Below, piece after piece: positions 1 through 10,589 of a stretch of 64,000 nucleotides of DNA. The DNA lies in assembly GCA_963580285.1 (NCBI GenBank), contig OY757010.1:67106406-67170405 (forward strand), read 5' to 3'. The DNA is from Lucinisca nassula. Lineage: Eukaryota; Mollusca; Bivalvia; Lucinida; Lucinidae. Position 1 is the stretch's first letter; the number at the start of each line of letters is the position of its first letter. The notes beneath the pieces are model-generated. The model was not told where the DNA came from. It was given only the letters and a program-made list of their open reading frames with translations, and searched no databases. A program made the position numbers and the translations under genes.

Positions 1-1
1 T

Positions 2-709
2 GCGAATGGAGGAGCCATAAATCAAGGGATACAGGCATATGCCCCGTTCAACGGACCTGCATCTGGATTTCAATACCCATTCATTGCCTCTCAACCACCG
101 CAATACCCAGGGTACTATCCAAGGCCATTAATCAACATACCTCCGCCGACACAGCCAGGGTATCAATATGGGATATACCCATCAAGCCATTCAGTACCTC
201 AGCCTCCACACGCCCCACAACCGCCAGTACAACAGAGTCAACCCTCACACCCTCCAAATCGACAAACCGGTACAAGACTCCATGCGAACCAGTCTGATCT
301 ATTGGAAGGCATGAAGACACCCACAGCTGAACGACTAGCGAGTGCCAGTTTATCCCATAACCAAAAGCCACCCAGAAGAGAGAGTACCGAAATAAACCGA
401 GGAAGCGGACAAACGAACAGGTCCAGGGGTAAGTCCTCACTCCAGACAACCGGGTACGGTGAAGACGTCATGTTTGTACAGGCTAGTGGGCCAAACAACA
501 AACAAAACGCTACACAGCAGGACAGATACGCAAGGAAAAGGCACATGCCTGTCAGTGACGGAAATAGTAATCCTGAAAAAGGCAGTCACCTGATGAAGAA
601 GTGTCATGTTAATCCAAACGACTCAGAAAAATCCCCCTCAATGAACGATGCAATTCAAAAACCCACCGAAAGTGACAATACTACAATTGAATCGGCTAGT
701 AACATAATA
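2..709 (+). CDS. LINE ORF1, 5' part (partial, interrupted)
   Basis: The frame is open from the first bases of the window to position 709, where the TAG at 710-712 is created by an inserted transposon end. The visible product is Pro/Gln/Tyr-rich at first (repeated QPP, PPQ and YPG-like segments, about residues 1-85), then Ser/Lys/Asn-rich and basic. No zinc knuckle or coiled coil is obvious. Low-complexity, basic ORF1 products that bind RNA are common in LINEs; that role here is inference from position, directly upstream of an endonuclease/RT frame. The N-terminus lies outside the window. The frame resumes at 3738 after the transposon. Confidence 0.6.
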
Positions 710-733
710 TAGTCGCGTGCTTTAACTTCGAGG
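710..733 (+). repeat. Left terminal inverted repeat of pogo-like element
   Basis: Pairs imperfectly with 3712-3735. Shared positions include TA at the tip, GCGT, TAA and TTCGA. The next 17 bases (734-750) pair perfectly with 3514-3530, about 200 bp inside the right end, so the right end looks longer or rearranged. Confidence 0.5.
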
Positions 734-860
734 GTTCAACAAGTTCGACGTCATCGTTTGTTTTCGTATAATCGGATTGTTTCTGTCGCTATCCTTTTGG
801 AAGAAACAACACAGAAAAAGAAAGTAGAAAACTATCTGTTGCACTTCAAAGGTTCTAAAA

Positions 861-3205
861 ATGCCGATCAGGGAGGTAAATATAGCATAAAAGTTTTTAA
901 ACTTACAAAATAACATCATTTCCCAAGCGACACTTCACCCCCAAATATTATTGTGTATTTTGTTCTTCAGTCTGACAGCCCATTCCTTTTTTTTGTCGTC
1001 TGGGTTTTTCACCGAGGTATTCCAAACAGAGCTAGGTCAAAGTCAGTTTCATATGAGGCGCCTAAGGGGAAATTATGTAGTACTGAAAATAGGCCTGTTC
1101 TTATGATCAATTAACAGTTTTATTGATTTTTTAATTTGCTTCACAGACAGAGGTAATACTCTGAATGGCATTACTACATAAACTACACCAAATCTGTTGA
1201 TGTGACAAAGAATATTGAGCAGACATGTAATAAGCTGCCTCTCTAGGTACTAAAAAGTTGTTTTGCACATTTTAGTGGAACTGTCAACTGTAAGAAATTC
1301 TGCAGTAAGTCAACCTACTACAGTTTTCCTTACAATTTGCACTTCCAGATCTTCAACATCAAACGAGGTCCCTACCATACATATGACCAGTCTTCCCTTG
1401 ATGCTGCATACAATGCTGTTAAAGATGGTATGAGTGTCTGTGGTGCAGCCCGTAGTTTTGGGGTACCAGTGTCGACTCTAAGGGACAGGGTAGCAGGAAG
1501 AATCAGCATTGACATCACAACCACGGGTCATCCTACACTGTTTAATCAGGAACAGGAGGCGTTACTTGTTGAGCACATCAAAAGCATGTCAGAAATAGGC
1601 TATGGTTATACACGAGCAGAAGTGGTACAGCTTGCATCAGATTATGCTCATGACATGGGTAAAAAAGGTGAAGATTCACATATCAGTCAGGGTTGGTATT
1701 ACCACTTTTTAAAAAGATGGCCAGAGTTACATTCTATAAAACCTGGAAGCTTATCAGAACTACGGGCAAAGGCAGCATCTAAAGAGTGTGTTTCAAGTTA
1801 TTTTAGTGAACTAGATACAATCCTTACTAAGTACAATTTGAAAGACAAACCTCAGTTTATTTATAATGTTGATGAAAAGGGAATTAATACTGGGGGAGGA
1901 AAACCACCTAACATAATTGCTTCCAAAGATAACAAAGCACAAGTTGTGACATCAGAAAGGGCACAGACTGTTACAGTTCTTGGGTGTGGAAGTGCATCCG
2001 GGTGTTTAGTTCCACCATATTTTGTTTTTCCTGGAAAGCGAATGTTACCCGAGTTACTAGAAGGGGCAACGCCAGGGTGTGATGGGACTGTTAGTCAAAC
2101 TGGTACTGGTTACTCAAACACAGAAATTTTCACCAACTATGTCAAACATCACTTTCTTAAATATGTGCCAGGTAGAGATAATCACCAACCAATCTTATTA
2201 CTATATGATGGTCATAAGAGCCATATTTCTATTTCTTTGATACAGTGGGCTCGTGAAAATAGCATAATATTATTTGTATTACCACCACATTGTAGCCATA
2301 TTTTACAACCCATGGATGTCGGCTGCTTTAGTCCTTTTGAAAATTTATATCAACAGGAGGCTCATAAATTCATGCGGCGTTCAGGTGGTCGGTCCATCAC
2401 CAGGTACGATGTTTGTGGGCTAGCTTGTAAAGTTTACGAGCAAGCCCTCAGCCCATCAAACTTACGTTCAGCATTCAAAAAGACAGGTATTTTCCCTTTT
2501 TGTGCAACAGTTGTTGGTGATGACCTTACTGCACCATCCCTGCCTTTTATTGGGAAGTCAATTTCTGAAGCTGAAACTTCCAATGTTAAATTGTCATCTG
2601 ACCGTTGCATAAATTCAGAGTGCCCTCCATTAAATACATCTGTGAACTCATCAGAGGCTTGTGCCAAGTTTTTAGAAAAACGTGGTGGGTCTGTCTTAAT
2701 GCAGGTCAAAATTGCTAAAATACCAAGGAGGAGTATCAATAAAGTTGTTGGAGGGAAAGCAATGACTGAAGACCTTGTATTTAGTAAGGTCCAAGATTAT
2801 GTGTCTGAAACAAAGAAGCCAGATAGAAATATTAAAAACAAGAAATGTACAGGCATCAAGAACCAGGCTATCATGAAATCTGTTCAGAAGAAATGCAAAA
2901 CTACTTCTGATGCAGAGCCTGTCCCTGGTACATCAGGTACCGGCATACCAAATATCCCAAAGCCAGCTCAGCCAGACGACTCAGTTATTAATTCTGAAAG
3001 TGACTGTGACTCGACAGATGAATCAGCAAAATGTTGTGTCTGCAATAAATGGGAGCCTGCTGCCTTGAAACTGAAACCATATGTATCATTTGTTCAGTGG
3101 GGGGAATGTGATCACTGTGGTCACTGGTGTCACTTGTCTTTCTGTGTTCCTGAGAGAGTTATCAGGAGGGGTGATAAGTTTCAATGTCCTCATTGCAGAG
3201 GCTAG
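861..3205 (+). CDS. Pogo/Tigger-family transposase with C-terminal PHD-type zinc finger (two exons: 861-875, 1349-3205)
   Basis: Predicted 623 residues that cut and paste the surrounding element. Exon 1 supplies ATG and four more codons (MPIRE), followed by a GTAAAT donor. Exon 2 begins after a pyrimidine-rich tract ending TTCCAG at 1348, and the phase matches. Domains: a psq-type helix-turn-helix near residues 15-55 (TYDQSSLDAAYNAV), a second DNA-binding region about 65-135, then a DDE/DDD nuclease with D180 (YNVDE), D292 (LLYDGHKSH) and D328 (QPMDVGCF), a 35-residue D2-D3 gap usual for Tigger. A Lys-rich linker leads to a PHD-like finger at about 567-621 (C-x2-C, CDHCGHWCH, CPHC). No stop or frameshift is seen, so it could be active. 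The splice model is inference; without it the first ATG would cut off the HTH. Confidence 0.82.
876..1348 (+). other. Predicted intron of the pogo-like transposase gene
   Basis: GTAAAT at 876 follows ATGCCGATCAGGGAG. The acceptor is a pyrimidine-rich run ending CAG at 1346-1348. Phase 0 on both sides, length 473 nt. No other gene is visible inside it. Confidence 0.6.
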
Positions 3206-3711
3206 GCTCTGAGATGCTATGTAACATATATATTATAAGACACATAAATGATCAAGTGGCCCAGTGATCAAAGTTACCAGTACATTTTTTAAAAGGTAAA
3301 GCTTCAGTCACACACACAAATGTTTTTAATGTTAACTGTTATTTAATATGAATTTTTTATTTTGTGTTTAACATTTGAAAATTATATCATTTTCAAACAG
3401 TCTCTGATTGAAAAAACATATGATGTGAATTGAAATTATGTTGTCATTGATTATTTCCCTTTATTTCAAATTTCCCCGTATGGAGCCTCTCATTTCCGGG
3501 AAAGAAACAAAATCGTCGAACTTGTTGAACACTTCAAAAACTTCATGTTTTTACCGGTCCGTGAATCAAAGGTAAGAAATGTTCGTTTTGTTGTTAATTC
3601 TTTGCATTTTTCTATGATATTTCATTGCAAAATAAGTAATTTGAATTTTCTTTGCAATTATTTAATTTTGTTACTATTTTTAGCCATGTTTCATTCATCC
3701 GTCGCTTACGT
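3206..3711 (+). other. 3' non-coding part of pogo-like element
   Basis: AT-rich sequence between the transposase stop and the right terminal repeat. It contains the perfect inverted copy (3514-3530) of 734-750 and a possible small GT-AG intron (3572-3683, AAAG|GTAAGA to TTTTTAG). No coding frame that I trust. Confidence 0.4.
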
Positions 3712-3735
3712 CGTCGAACTTAGGTTACGCCAGTA
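3712..3735 (-). repeat. Right terminal inverted repeat of pogo-like element
   Basis: Reverse complement starts TACTGGCGTAACC and resembles 710-733. It is followed by TA (3736-3737) and then LINE ORF1 sequence. Confidence 0.5.
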
Positions 3736-3737
3736 TA

Positions 3738-3935
3738 CAAATACCAGACTCACCCATTAGGCCAAATGGAGTTGGTGCCTTACCCCAGGAATCGATGAAT
3801 ACCAACACGCAAAAGGATAATCATTCTACACAGTCTTTTTTGTCGATACCCCCAATCAAACACAACCCTCCAGAACTATTCCAGGGTCTGTCGTCAGAGG
3901 AACCACGGGAACAAGTATTGTCACATGCAATATAG
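3738..3935 (+). CDS. LINE ORF1, 3' part
   Basis: Continues ORF1 after the transposon: 65 Pro/Asn/Ser-rich codons ending ...VLSHAI and TAG at 3933-3935. It overlaps the ORF2 frame, which is open from 3821, so ORF2 lies in the -1 frame relative to ORF1. Translation coupling by frameshift or reinitiation is possible but not shown. Confidence 0.6.
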   Translation, partial: QIPDSPIRPNGVGALPQESMNTNTQKDNHSTQSFLSIPPIKHNPPELFQGLSSEEPREQVLSHAI

Positions 3936-6860
3936 AAGGTATCAGGCACAACACAACTTATCTACAGAAACTGTGCAAGGACTTTAATATTGTATGTCTA
4001 CAGGAACATTGGCTGTGGGAATGTCAAACGCATATGCTACAGGAGATGGCGCCAGATAAAGACTCGTTCACAAGATGCTCTGACACCAACGATCCCCTGA
4101 CTGGATTCAGCTTACCGCGGGGGAAAGGCGGTGTTTCCATTTTATGGCCCTCCTTGTGGTCCAGTAAAGTGAAAAAGCTAAGCGAGGGGAATGAACGCAT
4201 AATCGCCATTGAACTTTTGGGTGACAATAAACTTTGTATAATTAATGTTTATCTGCCTACGAACAATAGCTCAGCTAACTCTCACTCAGACTATGCAGAA
4301 TGCCTTGATATACTAGACAGTATTATATCAAAATACAGAAACTCTCACAAAGTGATATTATGTGGGGACCTAAATGCCACGTTACTCCCAGCGCGACCTG
4401 GCAACAAACATGATCCTTTACTACAAGAATTTGTGAAAGAACAGATGTTAACAACCCCAAATACGAAACAGCATACTTTCTTTCACCACTCAGGCCAATC
4501 AAGCTCGCAAATCGACTATATACTTTCTACAGATATGAATCTGGTTCGCTCAGTTATCATTTCTGGTAAAGACTTTGACAATACTTCAAGTCACGTGAAA
4601 GTGTCAGCGATTTTATCAGAACAGATAGATGAAGGGAAACCAAAACCACAAGCTAAGCATGTAAACCCTATTAAGAAACTGAAATGGGAAAAAGCAGATA
4701 AAAAACTGTATGAACAGTCTCTAGATAATGAATTGAGAAACAGTATGAACAGTAATACTAAAACTTCTGAAGAAAGACTGAGTGATTTAACTACAGCAAT
4801 CCATAAAGCTACGGACAGGGCAGTACCGTCAGCAACTATAAAACTAAAAGGCCCAAAGTGGAAAGCGTCACCTAAGGTTAGAAAACAGCTCAAAATCTGT
4901 AAGATAAAATATGATCTGTGGATAGCAAGTGGGAAAATGGACAATATTCTGAGAAAAGACAATATAATGGCTAAGAGGGAATTAAGAAGAATGCTAAGAT
5001 CAGAAAAACTTAATGATCGCATGAACTTTTATCATGACCTAATGAAAAATCCATCCACGGATAAATTTTACCAATTGATTAGGAAAAATCAAGGTGGGAG
5101 AAGACAGTATACAGGTTGTTTAAGCGTCAATAGTGACAATATCTACTCGCCTGAATTACAGAGAAACGCTTTTGCCCAATACTACGAGGATCTGGCGACA
5201 CCCAAAGATAAAGGATATGACTCCGCGTACTTAGAGCTGTGCTCTGTCCGCCATGAAATTATCAGAGAAATATGTGAAGAAAGTACTGAAAGTCTAGATC
5301 CAATTTCTCCTCAGGAGGTACGTGAAGCCATCCAAAGTCTCAACACAAAAAAAGCCCCAGATGAATTTGGTTTAACAGCTGAACACCTGAAATTGTCAAA
5401 CCAGGTTATCATTCACACCATTACAGACATTTTTAATCAGATAATACAAACAAAAACTGTACCTGAAGCCTTCAAATCAGGCATTTTGACCCCTGTGTTA
5501 AAAAAATCTAAAGATCCAACGGTACTAGACAATTATCGCGGGATAACAGTAACCCCGATCCTCGGGAAACTTTTTGAAAGCGTTCTGCTTCCAAGACTGT
5601 CAGAATCATTCGAACAATCACCTCTACAGTTCGGGTTCACTAAGGGACTGTCACCTGTGATGGCGGCATTAATTGTCTCAGAAGCTAGGGCAGAGGCGAA
5701 AATCAACTCAACTGCTCCACTCTTCCTAGTCACACTAGACAGCGCCAAGGCGTTTGATGTCGTGAGTCATGTTATACTCCTCGATAAGCTGTATGAAGCA
5801 GGAATCCACCCAACCCTCTGGATAGTCGTGAAGGATTTGTACGCTAACCTCACGTCGAAAGTGAAGTGGATGGGAGAGTTAAGTAGACAATTTGGCATCC
5901 ACCAGGGTGTCAGACAGGGAGCCATTCTCTCGCCATTCCTGTATAAAACCTATATCAACCCGTGCCTTGTCGAACTGAAAGAACAACGATTAGGACTTCA
6001 TATAGGCCAAGTTTACTGTGGTTGTCCGACTTGTGCAGATGATTTGGCCTTTTTGTCACAGTGTGAAAACGAACTCCAGGTTATGGCTAATGTAGTCAAA
6101 AGAAACGCAAAGCAGGACCGCGTAACTATACATCCTGATAAATCAAACGCTGTTTTATTGACTAAGTCAAAGACATTCTCAAAAAAGACATTCTCATTAA
6201 AACTGGGTGAACAGGATATCCCACTGACCTCAAGAACGACTCATTTGGGACTCCTCCGGGCAGAAACCAACGAAAATATCATTAACATCGAAGAACGTGT
6301 GAAACTGGCACGACGAACATTGTACGCGCTAATAACAACAGGAGTCCACGGTACAAATGGCTTGAATCCTCGCGTGTCATACAAAATTTATCAGTGCTAC
6401 GTCATACCAAGACTCTTATTTGGACTTGAAGTTCTTCCAATCACTGACACCCAGTTGAATTTGCTATCAAAGTTCCACATGGACAATCTGAAACGGTTTC
6501 AATCCCTACCTACGAGAACAGCAAACTGTGCAGCATACCTGCTCTTAGGAGCACTCCCAATACAGGCAGAGTTACATAAGAGGCAGTTAAGTCTGTTATA
6601 CAATATCCTTGCTACACCAAATGAAACTATACAAGATTTGACTCAACGCCAAATTTCAGTGAACCTTGACAATCCTTTAAGCTACTACAGCAGAGTCAAA
6701 GATATTCTTGAACTGTATCAGTTACCTCCATTGTGTGATCTTAAACATGACCAACCTACTAAAGAATCCTGGAAAACTACAGTAAAACAAGCAGTGAATC
6801 AACATTGGACTCAAATTCTTAAAAGTGAAGCAAAAGAGAAATCTTCGTTAAAGTTCATGG
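3821..6860 (+). CDS. LINE ORF2, endonuclease-reverse transcriptase, 5' part (interrupted)
   Basis: The frame is open from 3821. Endonuclease homology starts near 3911, before the first ATG at 4034, so initiation from that ATG would lose the first catalytic motif (TCNIEG). Visible endonuclease motifs: TCNIEG, LQEHW, CGDLNA, SQIDYI, and the terminal SSH. RT motifs: TLDSAKAFDVVSH, GVRQGAILSPFLY, and CADD at residues 667-670 counted from the 4034 Met (the catalytic Asp pair). The enzyme nicks target DNA and copies its RNA from the nick. The frame is broken at 6860 by an antisense Penelope-like insertion; the apparent extra 10 codons to 6892 belong to that insert. The domain continues at 7643. Confidence 0.85.
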
Positions 6861-7642
6861 AAAGTAGAAGTAAAACAAAGATCAGGAATTGATACAATTA
6901 ACTTACTCCACCCATAAAAGACACCAAAGGGAAAGAAATACAAACATTAAGCGACCAGACCATAATGGAAACCTTAACAAAGGAAGGCCATATGGACAGT
7001 TACTTTCCCACAAAATGGCCATATGGCCATCCAAAATTAAAAGACACAAGTGATACACACAGTAAGTAACAAACAACAACATAAATAAATCGCCACAGAA
7101 GAGCCGCCTTGGAACGGTCAGTGGAAGATTTCCACTGGGGGGCTTAAATCGATTTTACGTGGCCACAATCCTCGCCCTTACTTCCGTCGCGATTTAGACA
7201 AATAATTTGTTCAGTCCGCATGAAGGCCTCCTAACTCATCAGTGCAACATCTCCGTGAACACAAAAATCAAAGAACCACAGAGGTGAGACAACGGTGAGG
7301 ACTCGACAGCAAGAAACCACTGAAATGCTGGAGCAAAAGAAAACCAACAGTTAGACTCCGATGAGCCCGACCAGAGACAGAGCATCAGGCACCAACCAAC
7401 ATTACCTTGAATTAGATCTCTCTAATTCTCAATAAGCCTTTACGTTGGAGCCGTCATAGAATCTGAGGCCTGACCCACCGGCGTGCAATTAAAGAGGGAA
7501 GCAAAGTTGCCAACCGTGATTGGGTTAACTACCATGCATGCAGTCTGTCGTATAATATCCATGTTGTACCCAATCTTTTTATATCGAAGAATGATTTTAC
7601 GAAATTGGGTACTGAAGTCATTGCGGTTATATATTTTTCTGG
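6861..7642 (-). mobile_element. 5'-truncated Penelope-like element copy, antisense inside LINE ORF2
   Basis: Reverse complement of about 15572-16349: the last ~66 codons of the Penelope-like RT ORF plus its complete 3' UTR, with only scattered single-base differences by eye. The host ORF2 codon GAC is split between 6860 and 7643-7644, and at most one base is duplicated at the junction. The sequence encodes the same C-terminal end (MTAPT) on the minus strand near 7440. Confidence 0.85.
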
Positions 7643-8115
7643 ACTCTGAATCACTGAAAATCGGACAAACACATCCTGTATGGGAATCTCTAGAATTATG
7701 TATCTTTGGCGTCAAGAAAGGAATCACTAAAAGCAGAATGATTACAGGAACCTATTTACTTCAAACTAACTGTCATAAATTCAGCAAAGCTACTGTCAGT
7801 GCAATATGTAAATGTTGTGGTCTCAATGAAGAAGACTTAGCACATATGCTGTTAGAATGTCCATCACTGATAAGTCAAAGAAAACCAATATATTCAGAAC
7901 TTAAATCTAAGGTCATTAACTGTATTGGTGCCATGAAATGGAGAGAGTTATTTATCAATAACAGAGAGAACATAGTGAAATTAATCTTAGACTGTTCCAG
8001 TTTTTCGATACTACGAGATAAGTCAGACTACAGCACAATCGTGAAATTATCTACAGAACTCTGCTACCGTCTACATGTAGCAAGGACGAACAAATTGTCA
8101 GGAAATTCAGCATAA
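7643..8115 (+). CDS. LINE ORF2, C-terminal part
   Basis: Continues ORF2 directly after the Penelope-like insert: codons DSESLKIGQ follow the interrupted FM. It contains a C-x2-C-x8-H-x4-C cysteine-histidine motif (CKCCGLNEEDLAHMLLEC), a common C-terminal nucleic-acid-binding feature of LINE ORF2 proteins. It ends with TAA. No internal stop is seen, so apart from the two insertions the LINE looks recently active. Confidence 0.8.
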
Positions 8116-8167
8116 ATCAGCATACCGTCAGTCACAGTGCCGTTGAGAGGATGTACAAAGTGTACAG

Positions 8168-8195
8168 CGTTTCTTTCTTTCTTTCTTTCTTTCTC
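8168..8195. repeat. (TTTC)n microsatellite
   Basis: About six TTTC units. Best read as the 3' simple-repeat tail of the minus-strand LINE fragment that follows. Confidence 0.8.
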
Positions 8196-8372
8196 CCGAT
8201 ACTGTTTTCGGTCAATTCTGACCATGATAACAGGTTTGGGGTGTGGCACAAATGTTTTCAATCCCCACCCCCAAAAAGAGCTTTGTGACACAGCCACCAG
8301 CAGATTAAAACTATTTACAAGAAGCCATCAGGGGAAGGAATCCATGCCTATCCCCTGCCCAACCCTAGGATA

Positions 8373-8820
8373 TTATATTTTGGCCTTAAACCCATCAACT
8401 GTCTCAGAAGAGACAGCTTCGATTGTAAGGCCATTCCAAGTTGCAATTGTCCTGGGGAAAAAAGAACTCTTAAAACCATCCGTATAAGCATTAGGACGGT
8501 GATACTGAAAGGGATGGGACCTGGTTCTCCTACATCCTCCACCAGCTTCAGATAGGTACCTACTCTTATCTATAATGGCTAAATTATTGTGGATTTTATA
8601 GAATAGAGTCAGCGAAGCCTGCTCTCGCCTTTCCTGCAGAGTCGGCCACTGGAGTTCTTCAAGCATCTCTCCAACGTGGCTTTGGTTGCGCCAACGTCTG
8701 CAGGTCCAGCGAGCAGCAGTCCTCTGAACTTTTTCTATTCTATCAAGGATACCCTGTATTCTGTCACGCCCATGTAAATACGCCCTCAAGTGAACATTTA
8801 AAAAAGTTAAAGTGTGCTCC
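8373..8820 (-). pseudogene. LINE reverse transcriptase C-terminus (truncated)
   Basis: About 149 codons open on the minus strand with no catalytic RT core. The phrase VQRTAARW...LQWPTLQERR followed by SFFPRTI..WN is the hallmark of the region downstream of the RT thumb in CR1/Jockey-like LINEs (family knowledge). No proper start codon. It is different from ORF2 of the LINE at 1-8166. Confidence 0.75.
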
Positions 8821-8903
8821 AGAAGTAAGAAGACATACAGATACGGGAGCCTCGGTTCCTGGTGTTCCTGTAGAGGAAGTTAATACAAAACAACGAACGA
8901 ACG

Positions 8904-9290
8904 GCACCACCACCAACAACATCCAGGACACAATCCAGGAATTTCCCGGTCAAATCAACATAAAAACGGAACCCTAAAATATTAAAAATGAAAAATAATT
9001 TTTAATAATGTTTTAGAATGGAGCTAAAAATTTTATTTGACACAGTTTTTATTAAATTCCTGACCACCCGAAGTCGAGATATTAGGGTTTAGGCACCACT
9101 ACCCCCAACATCCAGGTCACAATCCGAGAATTTCTCAGACAAATTAACTTCAGAAATGGACCTTTAAAATGTTAAAAATGGAAAATAATTTTTAATAATC
9201 TTTTAGAATGGAACTAAAAATTTACTTAATTTCTGACCACCTGAAGTGGAGACATTAGGGATAACGCACCACAGCCCCCCTTTTCCCGGA
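8904..9290. repeat. Tandem repeat, ~187-bp unit, about two copies
   Basis: Unit 1 starts at CACCACCACC (8904), unit 2 at CACCACTACC (9093), and a partial third starts at CACCACAGCC. Shared blocks: AACATCCAGG..CACAATCC, AAAATAATTTTTAATAAT, and CTGACCACC.GAAGT.GAGA.ATTAGGG. No gene. Confidence 0.75.
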
Positions 9291-9359
9291 CAATTCCCGG
9301 TCATTTTCCGGACAACTCCCGGACATTAGTATTCACCGAGTAAACAAGAACGGGAACAA

Positions 9360-10589
9360 GACAATTCATCGACAAGACAATTCATCGACACGGTTTTTGG
9401 AGACAATTCATCGACACAAATGAAGACAACTCATCGACACTTTTTGAAGACAATTCATCGACACATTATTATGTTGAAATTATACACAAGTTGATAAAAT
9501 GAAGACCCTGTTTTGAAAATAAAATGATCTTTTATCACGTTTATGATCAAAATAACGAATTTAGAAACATTTAATTCAATATTTTGGCTAATTGACCCTT
9601 TTAACCACATAAAAGAAAATGTATACGGAACTTGGTCAAATATTATTCAAAACTTTCATAATCAAAATGAAAAGATGGCAAGTGAAACTTGATTGTGAGT
9701 TACATATATGTTTGCATTTTTCCCCTAAATTTTCAGCATTAAATAAGATTCTGCTCAAATCAAAACGATTCTAACGATAACGCCTAACGTTTATAGGCAG
9801 AAATATGAAACGTAAACATAATCCCATTTAGTACCATATACCCCAAAACGGGTACCCTGGCAAACAGTGTAGGCTCAGCTCAGACGCCACAGAACGCGGC
9901 GTCTGATCAGGGCCTACACTGTTTGCAAAATGTTCAGCTATTTTCCAAAACAAATTTAGTTGAAAACACAACCTGACAACTCTACATTTTAAATGGACTC
10001 ATGCTATATATAAGGAGGAGGATTCCATTTGGTACAAAAATGGTTAAACTGAACTTTTACCCCTAAAGTGGGATTAATCTAGGTCCATCGCATGGGCTTA
10101 CTATCTAGATGATAATTCACCAACACGGTTTATATCTCATGATCAGAATTAGGTATCTAATTGCAAATTGTACAAATCTCGAGGCTAAATTATCCTTCAA
10201 CTCCAGTGGTCGCACTATCAATACTGCCACTACATAGAAATCAGCATCCTAAAAGCTACATGCTATCCTCAGTTACTTTGAGACAGCTCCCCGACAGTCA
10301 CTGTTTTGCTATATCAAATCAGACGAGGCAAACTATTGCGGTTAAAATGGTCAATAAACCAAAATACTGAATTATTTTTTTTTTTTAAATTCGTAATTTT
10401 GATCATAAACGTGATAATAGATCATTTTATTTTCAAAACATTGTCTTCATTTTATCAGCTTGTGTATAATTTCAACATAATAATGTGTCGATGAATTGTC
10501 TTCAAAATGTGTCGATGAGTTGTCTTCAATTGTGTCGATGAATTGTCTCCAAAAACCGTGTCGATGAATTGTCTTGTCGATGAATTGTC
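9360..10589. mobile_element. Foldback-type non-autonomous DNA element with ~210-bp inverted termini
   Basis: The left arm, 9360 to about 9570, is repeated in inverted orientation at about 10385-10589. Each arm starts with several copies of a 15-16-bp motif, GACAATTCATCGACA, then a unique stretch (TTATTATGTTGAAATTATAC and ATGATC..TTATCACGTTTATGATC). The interior holds no transposase and contains a TTAA-type MITE (9820-10048). No clear target duplication was found. Confidence 0.75.
9820..10048 (+). mobile_element. Family C MITE (GGCAAACAGTG type), nested in foldback element
   Basis: Begins near ATCCCATTTAGTACCA and ends GGTACAAAAATGGTTAA, so the ends are inverted copies. The centre carries GGCAAACAGTGTAGG and a hairpin GACGCCACAGAACGCGGCGTC. 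The same family occurs at 30329, 31239, 32222, 32889, 33146 and 55087. Confidence 0.6.

Larger units (their letters stand above)
710..3735 (+). mobile_element. pogo/Tigger-like DNA transposon inserted in LINE ORF1
   Basis: Bounded by TA on both sides (708-709 and 3736-3737), as expected for Tc1/mariner-pogo target duplications. Imperfect 24-bp terminal inverted repeats lie at 710-733 and 3712-3735 (about 16 of 24 positions match by eye). A perfect 17-bp inverted pair lies further in at 734-750 and 3514-3530. The element encodes a two-exon transposase on the + strand. Removing 710-3737 while keeping one TA joins LINE ORF1 in frame (ATA to CAA), which supports these ends. About 3.0 kb. Confidence 0.75.
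1..8166 (+). mobile_element. Non-LTR (LINE) retrotransposon, 5' end outside window, carrying two nested insertions
   Basis: Composite element. ORF1 pieces lie at 2-709 and 3738-3935, ORF2 pieces at 3821-6860 and 7643-8115. The gaps are a DNA transposon (710-3735) and an antisense Penelope-like fragment (6861-7642). Seen: when each insert is skipped, the flanking codons join in frame without a stop. The element is of the apurinic-endonuclease plus RT type. Its 3' UTR after 8115 is short, and the true 3' end is blurred by a minus-strand LINE fragment that starts with a TTTC repeat at about 8168. The exact LINE clade is not assigned. Confidence 0.85.
8168..8820 (-). mobile_element. 3' fragment of a second LINE, minus strand, with GAAA-repeat tail
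   Basis: The coding remnant at 8373-8820 (minus) matches the conserved tail of many non-LTR reverse transcriptases: IEKVQRTAARW, LEELQWPTLQERREQA, YKIHNN, FKSSFFPRTIATWNGL. Below it a ~175-nt 3' UTR ends in a (GAAA)n run that reads as TTTC repeats at 8168-8195 on the + strand. The fragment is 5'-truncated near 8820. Confidence 0.75.

Noticed and set aside
8137..8542. Overlapping + and - frames near the TTTC repeat
   Set aside because: Shadows of the minus-strand LINE tail and the microsatellite.
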